The notes under the pieces are model-generated. The model saw nothing but the letters and a program-made list of their open reading frames with translations, was not told the DNA's origin and made no database searches. A stretch of DNA of 32,780 nt from CAZNEZ01 sp964572475 (GTDB lineage Bacteria; Bacillota; Clostridia; Lachnospirales; Lachnospiraceae): the NCBI GenBank assembly GCA_964572475.1, contig CAZNEZ010000021.1, positions 1-32,780 on the forward strand. Reading direction: 5' to 3'. Shown here in pieces: positions 7,700 through 16,314 of this stretch. The translations under genes were made by a program, and so were the position numbers. The stretch's first letter is position 1, and each line of letters opens with the position of its first letter.

Positions 7700-8851
7700 A
7701 TGTACAAATTATTAAATAGAGACGGGATGGCAAAAAGAGGCGAATTTCATACAGTTCATGGAGTGATACAGACACCAGTTTTTATGAATGTTGGAACAGT
7801 AGCAGCCATTAAAGGAGCAGTTTCTACAGAGGATTTACAACAGATTAAGACACAGGTAGAATTATCAAATACTTATCATCTTCATGTTAGGCCAGGTAAT
7901 GATAAAGAAACAGGGGACCAGATTATTAAAAAACTTGGCGGGCTTCATAAATTTATGGTTTGGGATAAACCAATCCTGACTGATTCAGGTGGATTTCAGG
8001 TATTTTCTTTAGCGGGACTTCGCAAAATCAAAGAAGAAGGAGTATACTTTAGCTCACATGTAGATGGAAGAAAAATATTTATGGGACCAGAACAGAGTAT
8101 GCAGATTCAATCCAATCTTGCCTCTACAATAGCGATGGCTTTTGATGAATGTGCACCACATCCTGCAACAAGAGAATATATTGAGAATTCGGTTGCTAGA
8201 ACAACTAGGTGGCTGGAACGTTGTAAGATAGAAATGTCTAGACTTAATTCACTTCCAGATACAATTAATAAGAATCAAATGCTATTTGGAATTAATCAAG
8301 GAGGCACATTTGCTGATGTTCGTGTAGAACATGCAAAAGTTATCGCAGATATGAATCTGGATGGATATGCTATTGGAGGACTTGCAGTAGGTGAGTCACA
8401 TGAAGAGATGTACAGAATAATTGAGGAAGTTGTTCCTTATCTTCCGACTGAGAAACCAACATATCTTATGGGAGTTGGAACACCAGCTAATATTCTTGAA
8501 GCAGTTGACAGAGGCGTTGACTTCTTTGATTGCGTTTATCCATCAAGGAATGGAAGGCATGGACATGTTTATACCAATCATGGAAAACTCAATCTTTTCA
8601 ATGCGAAGTATGAATTAGATATGAGACCAATAGAAGAGGGATGCGGATGTCCAGCATGTCAAAAGTACAGCAGAGCATATATTAGACATCTGCTTAAGGC
8701 AAAAGAAATGTTAGGAATGCGATTATGTGTATTGCATAATTTGTATTTCTATAATACAATGATGGAAGAAATCAGAAAGGCAATTGAAGAAAATCGATAC
8801 CAGGAATACAAAAAAGCTAAATTTACTGGCTTTTTAGAAGGTGAAAATTAG
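7700..8851 (+). CDS. tgt: tRNA-guanine transglycosylase (queuine tRNA-ribosyltransferase)
   Basis: Exchanges guanine 34 for the queuosine precursor preQ1 in tRNAs with GUN anticodons. The 383 residues fit the bacterial enzyme. Asp95 is in LTDSGGFQVFSL; the catalytic nucleophile is Asp277 in VDFFDCVYPSRNGRHG; zinc ligands are Cys315, Cys317, Cys320 and His346 (CGCPACQ...VLHN). Two ATGs stand in tandem; the second, at 7700, is chosen because GGAG lies five bases before it and proteins of this family start MYKLL-RDG. yajC follows by 52 bases, a linkage widespread in bacteria. queA and the preQ1 pathway are not here. Confidence 0.97.
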   Translation: MYKLLNRDGMAKRGEFHTVHGVIQTPVFMNVGTVAAIKGAVSTEDLQQIKTQVELSNTYHLHVRPGNDKETGDQIIKKLGGLHKFMVWDKPILTDSGGFQVFSLAGLRKIKEEGVYFSSHVDGRKIFMGPEQSMQIQSNLASTIAMAFDECAPHPATREYIENSVARTTRWLERCKIEMSRLNSLPDTINKNQMLFGINQGGTFADVRVEHAKVIADMNLDGYAIGGLAVGESHEEMYRIIEEVVPYLPTEKPTYLMGVGTPANILEAVDRGVDFFDCVYPSRNGRHGHVYTNHGKLNLFNAKYELDMRPIEEGCGCPACQKYSRAYIRHLLKAKEMLGMRLCVLHNLYFYNTMMEEIRKAIEENRYQEYKKAKFTGFLEGEN

Positions 8852-8903
8852 TATTTAAGTCTTTTGATTATAAACTAACAATTATATTATTAGGAGGATT
8901 CAC

Positions 8904-9209
8904 ATGAATTTATTAGCAACAGGAGCAGGAGCAAGTTTAATAGTAACAGTAGCTTATGTAGCTATTTTCGGAGTAGGTATATATTTCCTTATGATTAGAC
9001 CACAGAAGAAGCAGCAGGCAAAACTTAATGCAACATTGGCATCTATGGAAGCAGGAGACAGTGTTCTTACAACAGCAGGATTTTATGGTGTTGTAATTGA
9101 TATTACAGATGATACTGTAATTGTTGAATTTGGTAACAATAAGAATTGTAGAATTCCAATGCAGAAGTCAGCAATTGTGGAAGTAGAAAAGCCAAGCGAT
9201 GCAGAATAG
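8904..9209 (+). CDS. yajC: Preprotein translocase accessory subunit YajC
   Basis: Small single-span membrane protein that associates with SecDF in the Sec translocon. 101 residues, a normal length. One hydrophobic segment (about residues 12-30, TVAYVAIFGVGIYFLMI) is followed by the signature RPQKKQQAKL and a small cytoplasmic domain with LEAGDSVLTTAGFYGVV-like sequence (here SMEAGDSVLTTAGFYGVV). ATG 8904 follows TTAGGAGGATTCAC. It is downstream of tgt as in many genomes; secD and secF are not in the window. Confidence 0.95.
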   Translation: MNLLATGAGASLIVTVAYVAIFGVGIYFLMIRPQKKQQAKLNATLASMEAGDSVLTTAGFYGVVIDITDDTVIVEFGNNKNCRIPMQKSAIVEVEKPSDAE

Positions 9210-9266
9210 ACCTTAACAGGTTATAGTTATCATAACTAATAGGAAAGTCTGGATATTTAAAAATAG

Positions 9267-9295
9267 TTGAAAAGTATGCTCAAATGCGATATTAT
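9267..9295 (+). promoter_or_regulatory. Promoter inside the pre-leuB hairpin
   Basis: TTGAAA (9267-9272), a 17-base spacer and TATTAT (9290-9295). The spacer is occupied by the left arm of the long inverted repeat. Expected start near 9302, so transcripts from here lack the left arm. Expected to drive leuB-ilvD-ilvB. Confidence 0.6.
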
Positions 9296-9355
9296 AGAAT
9301 TCAATAGCCAAAAAGGCTTTTTGGATAAAAGGAATGTCGGCATTTGAGCATACTT
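9272..9355 (+). terminator. Long hairpin between yajC and leuB
   Basis: AAGTATGCTCAAATGC (9272-9287) and GCATTTGAGCATACTT (9340-9355) are perfectly complementary over 16 bp, and GATATT/AATGTC can extend the stem past one bulged G. ATTTTTATTT follows, as in an intrinsic terminator. The 52-base interior holds CCAAAAA-GGC-TTTTTGG (9308-9324), which can alternatively fold as AGCC/GGCT followed by five Ts. Read-through RNA from yajC would form the full hairpin. Confidence 0.65.
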
Positions 9356-9397
9356 ATTTTTATTTGATAGGAAGATGCAGACGGAAAGGTGTAAGTC

Positions 9398-10480
9398 ATG
9401 AAATTTAACGTAGCAGTGATACCAGGTGATGGTATCGGACCTGAAATCGTCAGAGAGGCAAAAAAAGTACTCGATAATGTAGGAAAGAAATTTGGACACG
9501 TGTTCAACTATACTGAACTACTAATGGGAGGAGTGTCAATTGATGCTTACGGAGTACCACTAACGGATGAGACACTTGAGAAAGCAAAGACAAGTGATTC
9601 AGTCCTTTTAGGAGCCGTCGGTGGCGTGGTCGGAGTCGATAAATGGTATGAGCTTCCACCTAATAAGAGACCGGAGGCGGGCTTACTTGCCATTAGAAAA
9701 GGTCTTGGATTATTTGCTAATCTTCGTCCAGCATATTTATATAATGAATTAAAATCAGCTTGTCCACTTAAGGAGTCTATAGCTGAGCAGGGCTTTGACA
9801 TGATAGTTGTTAGAGAACTTACAGGCGGTCTGTATTTCGGCGAAAGAAAGACAGAAGAAGTAGACGGAGTTATGACAGCAGTAGATACACTTAAATATAA
9901 TGAGAACGAGATAAGAAGAATTGCAATCAAAGCATTTGAGATAGCAATGAAGAGAAATAAAAAGGTTATCAGTGTAGACAAAGCTAATGTCCTTGATTCA
10001 TCAAGGTTATGGCAGAAAGTTGTAGCTGAAGTAGCTAAAGACTATAAAGAAGTAACACTTACGAATATGTTAGTTGATAATTGCGCTATGCAGCTTGTAA
10101 AGGATCCAGCACAGTTTGATGTAATTCTTACAGAGAATATGTTTGGAGATATTTTATCAGATGAAGCCAGCATGATAACTGGATCAATCGGAATGCTGTC
10201 ATCAGCAAGTTTGGGAGCTGGAAAGCTTGGATTATATGAGCCTAGTCATGGTGCAGCACCAGATATTGCAGGTAAGAATATTGCTAATCCAATAGCAACT
10301 ATTCTTTCAGCAGCTATGATGCTTAGATATTCATTTGATCTTGATAAAGAAGCAACAGCAGTAGAAGATGCAGTAAGAAAAGTACTTGCAGATGGATATA
10401 GAACCGTTGACCTTATGGCTGATGGTGGAACACAGGTTTTATGCGATCAGATGGGCGACTTAATCTGTGAACGTATATAA
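9398..10480 (+). CDS. leuB: 3-isopropylmalate dehydrogenase
   Basis: Oxidises and decarboxylates 3-isopropylmalate to 2-oxoisocaproate with NAD+, the third leucine-specific step; cytosolic. 360 residues, normal for the family. N-terminal IPGDGIGPEIVREAKKVL, ELTGGLYFGERKTE at about 140, ILTENMFGDILSDEAS with metal-binding Asp residues, and EPSHGAAPDIAGKNIANP near the C-terminus. ATG 9398 is preceded by AAAGGTG. It leads a leuB-ilvD-ilvB run. leuA and leuCD are absent from the window. The upstream region contains the nested promoter and hairpin described separately. Confidence 0.96.
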   Translation: MKFNVAVIPGDGIGPEIVREAKKVLDNVGKKFGHVFNYTELLMGGVSIDAYGVPLTDETLEKAKTSDSVLLGAVGGVVGVDKWYELPPNKRPEAGLLAIRKGLGLFANLRPAYLYNELKSACPLKESIAEQGFDMIVVRELTGGLYFGERKTEEVDGVMTAVDTLKYNENEIRRIAIKAFEIAMKRNKKVISVDKANVLDSSRLWQKVVAEVAKDYKEVTLTNMLVDNCAMQLVKDPAQFDVILTENMFGDILSDEASMITGSIGMLSSASLGAGKLGLYEPSHGAAPDIAGKNIANPIATILSAAMMLRYSFDLDKEATAVEDAVRKVLADGYRTVDLMADGGTQVLCDQMGDLICERI

Positions 10481-10503
10481 TAAGAATTTTAGGAGGACTC
10501 AAA

Positions 10504-12171
10504 ATGAGAAGTGACAACGTAACAAAAGGAGTTCAACAGGCTCCACATAGATCTTTGTTTAATGCATTAGGACTTACAGAAGAAGAAATGAACAGACCAC
10601 TTATTGGTATTGTCAGTTCATATAATGAGATTGTTCCAGGACATATGAATCTTGATAAGATTGTAGAAGCAGTTAAGCTTGGAGTTGCTATGGCAGGAGG
10701 AACACCTAGAATGTTTCCAGCTATTGCGGTTTGTGATGGTATAGCAATGGGACATACAGGCATGAAATATTCATTAGTAACCAGAGATTTAATAGCTGAT
10801 TCAACAGAGTGTATGGCACTTGCACACCAGTTTGACGCTCTTGTTATGGTTCCTAACTGTGATAAAAATGTACCAGGACTTTTGATGGCAGCAGCAAGAC
10901 TTAATATTCCTACAATATTTGTAAGTGGTGGTCCAATGTTAGCAGGTCATGTAAAGGGACAAAAAACTAGTCTTTCAAGCATGTTTGAGGCTGTTGGAGC
11001 ATATGCAGCAGGAAAGATTTCGGAAGATGAACTTAATGAATATGAATGTAAGACTTGTCCTACATGTGGTTCATGTTCAGGCATGTATACTGCTAATAGT
11101 ATGAACTGCTTAACAGAAGCTTTAGGTATGGGACTTAGAGGAAATGGTACAATTCCAGCTGTTTATTCCGAGAGAATTAAGCTGGCTAAAAAAGCTGGTA
11201 TGCAGATTATGGAATTGCTTAAGAATGATATAAAGCCAAGGGATATTATGAACGAAAAAGCATTTATGAATGCTCTGACAGTTGATATGGCACTTGGATG
11301 TTCAACAAATAGTATGTTACATTTACCAGCAATAGCACATGAAGCAGGGGTTAATATCAATCTTGACATTGCTAATCACATTAGTGCCAAGACTCCTAAC
11401 TTGTGTCATCTTGCACCAGCAGGACACACATATATGGAGGAACTTAACGAAGCAGGTGGTGTATATGCTGTAATGAAAGAATTAACTAAGAAGAATCTTC
11501 TTAATACTGATATTATTACATGTACAGGTAAAACAGTTGGTGAGAATATTGCAGATGCTGTTAATAAGAATACAGAAGTTATAAGAACAATTGAGAATCC
11601 TTATAGCCAGACAGGTGGTATTGCTGTATTAAAAGGTAATATTGCACCAGATTCAGGAGTTGTTAAGCGCTCAGCAGTTGTACCAGAGATGATGGTACAT
11701 GAAGGACCAGCAAGAGTATTTGAATGTGAAGAAGACGCAATAGAAGCCATTAAATCAGGTAAAATTGTAGCTGGAGATGTTGTAGTTATCAGATATGAAG
11801 GACCAAAGGGAGGACCTGGTATGAGAGAGATGCTCAATCCAACTTCTGCCATTGCAGGAATGGGACTTGGCTCAAGCGTTGCACTTATTACAGACGGACG
11901 TTTCTCAGGTGCTTCAAGAGGAGCATCTATTGGTCATGTATCACCAGAAGCTGCAGTAGGAGGACCTATTGCTCTGATTGAAGAGGGAGATATTATTAAG
12001 ATTAATATTCCAGAGAATACACTAAATGTTGATGTATCAGATGAAGCTTTAGCTGAAAGAAAAGCAAAATGGCAGCCAAGAGAACCTAAGGTTACAACGG
12101 GATATCTTGCACGTTACGCTTCCATGGTTACATCAGCCAATACAGGAGCTATTCTTAAGATTAACAAATAA
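10504..12171 (+). CDS. ilvD: Dihydroxy-acid dehydratase
   Basis: Dehydrates 2,3-dihydroxy-isovalerate and -methylvalerate to the 2-oxo acids, a step shared by valine, isoleucine and leucine synthesis; a cytosolic iron-sulfur enzyme. 555 residues as expected. Cluster ligands appear in VPNCDKNVPG (Cys119) and in CKTCPTCGSCSGMYTANSM (Cys191 the likely ligand). The C-terminal half has GPKGGPGMREML and DGRFSGASRGASIGHVSPEAA. ATG 10504 follows TTAGGAGGACTCAAA. It lies 23 bases after leuB and 38 before ilvB, so one operon is likely. Confidence 0.97.
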   Translation: MRSDNVTKGVQQAPHRSLFNALGLTEEEMNRPLIGIVSSYNEIVPGHMNLDKIVEAVKLGVAMAGGTPRMFPAIAVCDGIAMGHTGMKYSLVTRDLIADSTECMALAHQFDALVMVPNCDKNVPGLLMAAARLNIPTIFVSGGPMLAGHVKGQKTSLSSMFEAVGAYAAGKISEDELNEYECKTCPTCGSCSGMYTANSMNCLTEALGMGLRGNGTIPAVYSERIKLAKKAGMQIMELLKNDIKPRDIMNEKAFMNALTVDMALGCSTNSMLHLPAIAHEAGVNINLDIANHISAKTPNLCHLAPAGHTYMEELNEAGGVYAVMKELTKKNLLNTDIITCTGKTVGENIADAVNKNTEVIRTIENPYSQTGGIAVLKGNIAPDSGVVKRSAVVPEMMVHEGPARVFECEEDAIEAIKSGKIVAGDVVVIRYEGPKGGPGMREMLNPTSAIAGMGLGSSVALITDGRFSGASRGASIGHVSPEAAVGGPIALIEEGDIIKINIPENTLNVDVSDEALAERKAKWQPREPKVTTGYLARYASMVTSANTGAILKINK

Positions 12172-12209
12172 CTTTACTTGTACGGGAACGTACGTAGAAT
12201 GGAGGAAAT

Positions 12210-13901
12210 ATGCAGTTAACAGGTTCAGAAATTGTAATTGAATGTTTAAAAGAACAGGGCGTTGATACCATATTTGGATATCCGGGCGGAACTATTCTTA
12301 ATATATATGATGAATTATATAAGCACTCTGATGAGATTACTCATTATTTAACATCTCATGAACAGGGGGCAGCACATGCAGCTGATGGATATGCCAGAGC
12401 AACTGGAAAAGTTGGAGTTTGTATGGCAACATCAGGACCAGGAGCAACTAATCTTATCACAGGTATTGCAACAGCTTATATGGATTCAGTTCCTATGGTT
12501 GCAATTACGGCAAATGTTGGCAAATCACTTCTTGGTAAGGATACATTTCAGGAAATTGATATTACAGGAGTTACAATGCCAATAACAAAACACAATTTTA
12601 TTGTTAAGGATGCCGCGAATATTGCTTCTACTATAAGAAGAGCATTTGAGATAGCTAGATCAGGAAGACCAGGTCCAGTTCTTGTGGATATTACTAAAGA
12701 TGCAACGGCAAATAAAGCTGAATATACTAAAAAGACACCACATGAGGTTATATCTGTTGTTGATACAATAAGAGAAAGTGATGTTGAAGAAGCTGTAAAA
12801 CTTATCAATAAATCTAAAAAACCATTTGTATTTGTAGGCGGAGGCTGTGTTATCTCTGAAGCTCAGAAAGAACTTGCTGAATTCGTAGCTAAAGTAAATG
12901 CTCCAGTATGCGATACCTTAATGGGTAAAGGTGCATTCAATGGAAGAGATGAACTTTATACAGGAATGCTGGGAATGCATGGAACTAAGGCTTCTAACCT
13001 CGGAGTTACAGAATGTGACCTTCTTATTACTATTGGAGCAAGATTTAGTGACCGTGTTACGGGAAATGCTAAAAAGTTTGCAAAGAATGCAAAAATTCTT
13101 CATATTGATATTGATGCAGCAGAAGTTAATAAGAATATCAGAACAGACTGTTCTGTTGTAGGAGATGCAAAAGAAGTACTTAAAAGGCTTATTCCACTTT
13201 TAGAGGAACATGATAGAACCGAGTGGGTTAGCCATATTATGGAATACAAGACTAAGTTTCCACTCTCATATAATGAGTCTATATTAACAGGACCATATAT
13301 TATTGAAAAGCTTGATGAGATTACTAATGGAGATGCTATTATTACTACTGAGGTTGGTCAGCATCAGATGTGGGCAGCACAGTATTACAAATACAAGAAT
13401 CCTAGAACGCTTATAACTTCAGGCGGCCTTGGAACTATGGGATATGGTCTTGGCGCATGTATTGGCGCAAAGCTTGGAATGAAAGATAAAACAGTTGTTA
13501 ATATAGCTGGTGATGGCTGCTTTAGAATGAATATGAATGAAATTGCTACTGCAACAAGATATAATATTCCAATTATACAGATTGTATTTAATAACCATGT
13601 ACTTGGAATGGTTAGACAGTGGCAGACATTATTCTATGGCAAGAGATATTCATATACAACTCTTAATGATCAGGTTGATTTTGTTAAGCTTGCAGAAGCA
13701 ATGGGAGCAAAAGCTTACAAAATAACTAAGAGAGAAGAAGTTGAGCCAGTGCTTAAGGAAGCAATAGCATTACAGATTCCTGTAGTTATTGAATGCCAGA
13801 TAGCCAGTGATGATAAAGTTTTCCCAATGGTTGCACCTAATGGTGAAATCAGCGCCGCATTTGATGAAAAAGATCTTGCAGCGAAAGGATTAGATTGCTA
13901 A
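12210..13901 (+). CDS. ilvB: Acetolactate synthase large (catalytic) subunit
   Basis: Thiamine-diphosphate enzyme condensing two pyruvates, or pyruvate and 2-oxobutyrate, at the start of Val/Leu/Ile synthesis. 563 residues, typical. Glu51 in the HEQGAAHAADGYARATGK segment is the conserved cofactor-activating residue; the SGPGATNLITGIATAY segment follows; the ThDP motif begins at Gly434 (GDGCFRMNMNEIATATRYN). ATG 12210 follows TGGAGGAAAT. A small stem (GTACG-GGAA-CGTAC) precedes it. The regulatory subunit gene ilvN is not adjacent, so the partner must be elsewhere or the enzyme acts alone; the next gene is serC. Confidence 0.95.
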   Translation: MQLTGSEIVIECLKEQGVDTIFGYPGGTILNIYDELYKHSDEITHYLTSHEQGAAHAADGYARATGKVGVCMATSGPGATNLITGIATAYMDSVPMVAITANVGKSLLGKDTFQEIDITGVTMPITKHNFIVKDAANIASTIRRAFEIARSGRPGPVLVDITKDATANKAEYTKKTPHEVISVVDTIRESDVEEAVKLINKSKKPFVFVGGGCVISEAQKELAEFVAKVNAPVCDTLMGKGAFNGRDELYTGMLGMHGTKASNLGVTECDLLITIGARFSDRVTGNAKKFAKNAKILHIDIDAAEVNKNIRTDCSVVGDAKEVLKRLIPLLEEHDRTEWVSHIMEYKTKFPLSYNESILTGPYIIEKLDEITNGDAIITTEVGQHQMWAAQYYKYKNPRTLITSGGLGTMGYGLGACIGAKLGMKDKTVVNIAGDGCFRMNMNEIATATRYNIPIIQIVFNNHVLGMVRQWQTLFYGKRYSYTTLNDQVDFVKLAEAMGAKAYKITKREEVEPVLKEAIALQIPVVIECQIASDDKVFPMVAPNGEISAAFDEKDLAAKGLDC

Positions 13902-13906
13902 TCTTA

Positions 13907-13935
13907 TTGACTTTATTTTAACAAAGTTGTAGAAT
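13907..13935 (+). promoter_or_regulatory. Promoter for serC-serA
   Basis: TTGACT (13907-13912), a 17-base spacer and TAGAAT (13930-13935). Expected start near 13942, about 24 bases before serC. It separates the serine genes from the ilv operon, although no strong terminator stands between them. Confidence 0.65.
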
Positions 13936-13965
13936 TTATCTATTAATAAAAAGGAGGATACACAA

Positions 13966-15048
13966 GTGGGAAGAGTGTACAATTTTTCAGCAGGACCAGC
14001 AGTATTACCTGAAGAAGTCCTGAAAGAAGCAGCAGCAGAAATGTTAGATTACAATGGAACAGGAATGTCAGTAATGGAGATGAGCCATAGATCAAAGGCT
14101 TATGAGGAAATCATCACAACAGCTGAGCAGGATATCCGTGATCTAATGAATATCCCTGATAACTACAAAGTATTATTCCTTCAAGGTGGAGCTTCACAGC
14201 AGTTTGCTATGATTCCAATGAATCTTATGAAGAATAAGGTAGCCGACTATATTGTTACAGGTCAGTGGGCTAAGAAAGCATATCAGGAAGCAGGCAAGTA
14301 TGGAAAAGTTAATAAGATAGCAACATCAGAAGACAAGACATTTTCATATATTCCAGATTGTTCAGACCTTCCAATCGATGATGATGCTGATTATGTTTAT
14401 ATTTGTGAGAACAACACAATTTATGGTACAAAATTCAAGACATTACCTAATACTAAAGGCAAGACTTTAGTAGCTGATATTTCATCATGTTTCCTATCAG
14501 AACCTATTGATGTATCAAAGTATGGTCTTGTATATGGCGGCGTTCAGAAGAACGTAGGTCCAGCAGGAGTTGTTATTGTAATAATTAGAGAAGACCTTAT
14601 TACAGAAGATACACTTCCTGGAACACCAACAATGCTTCAATACAAGATTCACTCAGATGCTAAGTCATTATACAATACACCACCAGCATATGGTATTTAC
14701 ATATGTGGTAAAGTATTCAAATGGCTCAAGAAGATGGGCGGACTTGAGAAGATGAAGGAATACAACGAGAAGAAAGCTAAGATTCTTTATGACTTCCTTG
14801 ATCAAAGCCAGCTTTTCAAAGGAACTGTTGTTAAAGAGGATCGTTCTCTTATGAATGTACCTTTTGTAACAGGCAATGAAGAATTAGATGCCAAATTCGT
14901 TAAAGAAGCTAAGGCAGCAGGATTCGAGAATCTTAAAGGACATAGATCAGTTGGTGGTATGAGAGCTAGTATCTACAATGCTATGCCAATTGAAGGTGTT
15001 GAAAAGCTTGTTGAATTTATGAAAAAATTTGAGGAGGAGAACAAATAA
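13966..15048 (+). CDS. serC: Phosphoserine aminotransferase
   Basis: PLP enzyme converting 3-phosphohydroxypyruvate and glutamate to O-phosphoserine, the second step of serine synthesis. 360 residues, normal. It starts VYNFSAGPAVLPEEVLKEA, the family signature; the PLP Lys195 lies in YGGVQKNVGPAG; the C-terminus has GHRSVGGMRASIYNAMP. It uses a GTG start (13966), fixed by AAGGAGG at the proper distance and by the conserved N-terminus. The stop codon overlaps the serA ATG by one base, so translation is coupled. Confidence 0.96.
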   Translation: MGRVYNFSAGPAVLPEEVLKEAAAEMLDYNGTGMSVMEMSHRSKAYEEIITTAEQDIRDLMNIPDNYKVLFLQGGASQQFAMIPMNLMKNKVADYIVTGQWAKKAYQEAGKYGKVNKIATSEDKTFSYIPDCSDLPIDDDADYVYICENNTIYGTKFKTLPNTKGKTLVADISSCFLSEPIDVSKYGLVYGGVQKNVGPAGVVIVIIREDLITEDTLPGTPTMLQYKIHSDAKSLYNTPPAYGIYICGKVFKWLKKMGGLEKMKEYNEKKAKILYDFLDQSQLFKGTVVKEDRSLMNVPFVTGNEELDAKFVKEAKAAGFENLKGHRSVGGMRASIYNAMPIEGVEKLVEFMKKFEEENK

Positions 15049-16211
15049 TGATTAAAGTTAATTGTTTAAATCCAATTGCTAAAATTGGAATGAGTATGCT
15101 TCCAGCAACTTTTGGAACTACAGATAATTTTGCAGAAGCTGATGTAGCATTAGTTAGAAGTGCAGCTATGCATGAACTTGAATTACCAGATAGTCTTCTT
15201 GCTGTAGCAAGAGCTGGAGCTGGAGTTAATAATATTCCACTTGATAAATGTGCTGAAAAAGGTATTGTAGTATTTAATACTCCTGGTGCTAATGCTAATG
15301 GTGTTAAAGAATTAGTTGTAGCTGGACTTATCCTTGCTTCACGTGATATCAAAGGCGGAATGAACTGGGTAGAAGAGAATAAAGCTGATGAGAACATTAA
15401 CAAGACTATGGAAAAAGCTAAATCAAAATTTGCTGGTAAAGAAATACAGGGCAAGACATTTGGCGTAATTGGTCTTGGTGCTATTGGCGTTCTCGTTGCT
15501 AATGCAGCAAGCGCTCTTGGAATGAAGGTTATCGGATGTGATCCTTTCCTTTCAGTTCCTAATGCTCTTCATTTATCTACAGATATTAAGATAGTAAAGA
15601 GTAATGCAGAAGTATTTGCAGAGGCTGATTATATAACAATGCATGTTCCACTTGTAGAGGATACAAAAGGAATGATTAACAAGGCTTCACTTTCTATGAT
15701 GAAAGATGGCGTTGTTGTTATGAATTATTCAAGAGATACTCTTGTTAATGATGATGATATGGCTGAAGCTCTTGCATCAGGAAAAGTATCTAAATATGTT
15801 ACTGATTTTCCTAATGCTAAAACAGCTAATATGGAAAATGTTATTGCTACTCCGCATCTTGGAGCAACAACAGCGGAATCAGAAGATAATTGTGCTGTTA
15901 TGGCAGTTCAGGAGATAGTTGATTTTGTTGAGAATGGTAATATTAAGAATTCTGTTAATTATCCAGCCTGTGATATGGGAATATGTTCAAAAGCTTCAAG
16001 ATTAACAGTATTACATAAAAACACACCAGCTATGATTAACCAATTTACAGGTGCTGTTGCAGCTGCAAATGTTAATATCTCGGATATGCTTAATAAGAGC
16101 AAAGGCGAATACTCATACACAATGTTAGATCTTGATTCAACTGCTACAGATGAACTTGTTAATGTAGTTAAAGCAATTGATGGAGTTATCAAAGTAAGAG
16201 TAATCAAATAA
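15048..16211 (+). CDS. serA: D-3-phosphoglycerate dehydrogenase with C-terminal ACT domain
   Basis: Oxidises 3-phosphoglycerate to 3-phosphohydroxypyruvate, the entry to serine synthesis. 387 residues, the shorter form of the family. The NAD-binding loop is GLGAIG at 142-147; the catalytic His270 is in ATPHLGATTAESEDN; the last ~70 residues (from LTVLHKNTPAMINQF) form an ACT-type domain, usually the site of serine feedback inhibition. GAGGAG precedes ATG 15048, and the gene overlaps serC by one base. A hairpin follows before the DUF1015 gene. No serB phosphatase is nearby. Confidence 0.95.
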   Translation: MIKVNCLNPIAKIGMSMLPATFGTTDNFAEADVALVRSAAMHELELPDSLLAVARAGAGVNNIPLDKCAEKGIVVFNTPGANANGVKELVVAGLILASRDIKGGMNWVEENKADENINKTMEKAKSKFAGKEIQGKTFGVIGLGAIGVLVANAASALGMKVIGCDPFLSVPNALHLSTDIKIVKSNAEVFAEADYITMHVPLVEDTKGMINKASLSMMKDGVVVMNYSRDTLVNDDDMAEALASGKVSKYVTDFPNAKTANMENVIATPHLGATTAESEDNCAVMAVQEIVDFVENGNIKNSVNYPACDMGICSKASRLTVLHKNTPAMINQFTGAVAAANVNISDMLNKSKGEYSYTMLDLDSTATDELVNVVKAIDGVIKVRVIK

Positions 16212-16253
16212 ATATAACTATTCATGATAAGTGAAGGTTTCATAGTATACCAG

Positions 16254-16285
16254 AAGGGGCATATGCATGGTTGTATATGCCCCTT
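16254..16285 (+). terminator. Hairpin between serA and DUF1015 gene (attenuator-like)
   Basis: AAGGGGCATATGCA (16254-16267) pairs with TGTATATGCCCCTT (16272-16285): 14 bp with one G-U, four-base loop. Only a short T-run (TTTGT) follows. It leaves just 29 bases before the next ATG, with no room for a promoter, so partial read-through is expected. Confidence 0.65.
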
Positions 16286-16314
16286 TGTAATGAAAAGCAG
16301 GAGGACTATTTAAG

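Noticed and set aside
9272..9355. Inverted repeat before leuB as a miniature transposable element
   Set aside because: No target-site duplication flanks it, and the arms with a T-rich tail are better explained as a hairpin in RNA.
9334..9408. 24-codon frame before and overlapping leuB as a leader peptide
   Set aside because: It has no run of leucine, valine or isoleucine codons and the AGGA is too close to its ATG; overlap with leuB is probably chance.
9257..9499. Minus-strand open frame across the pre-leuB region
   Set aside because: It overlaps the leuB start and the hairpin, lacks a ribosome binding site and resembles no known protein; treated as a shadow.
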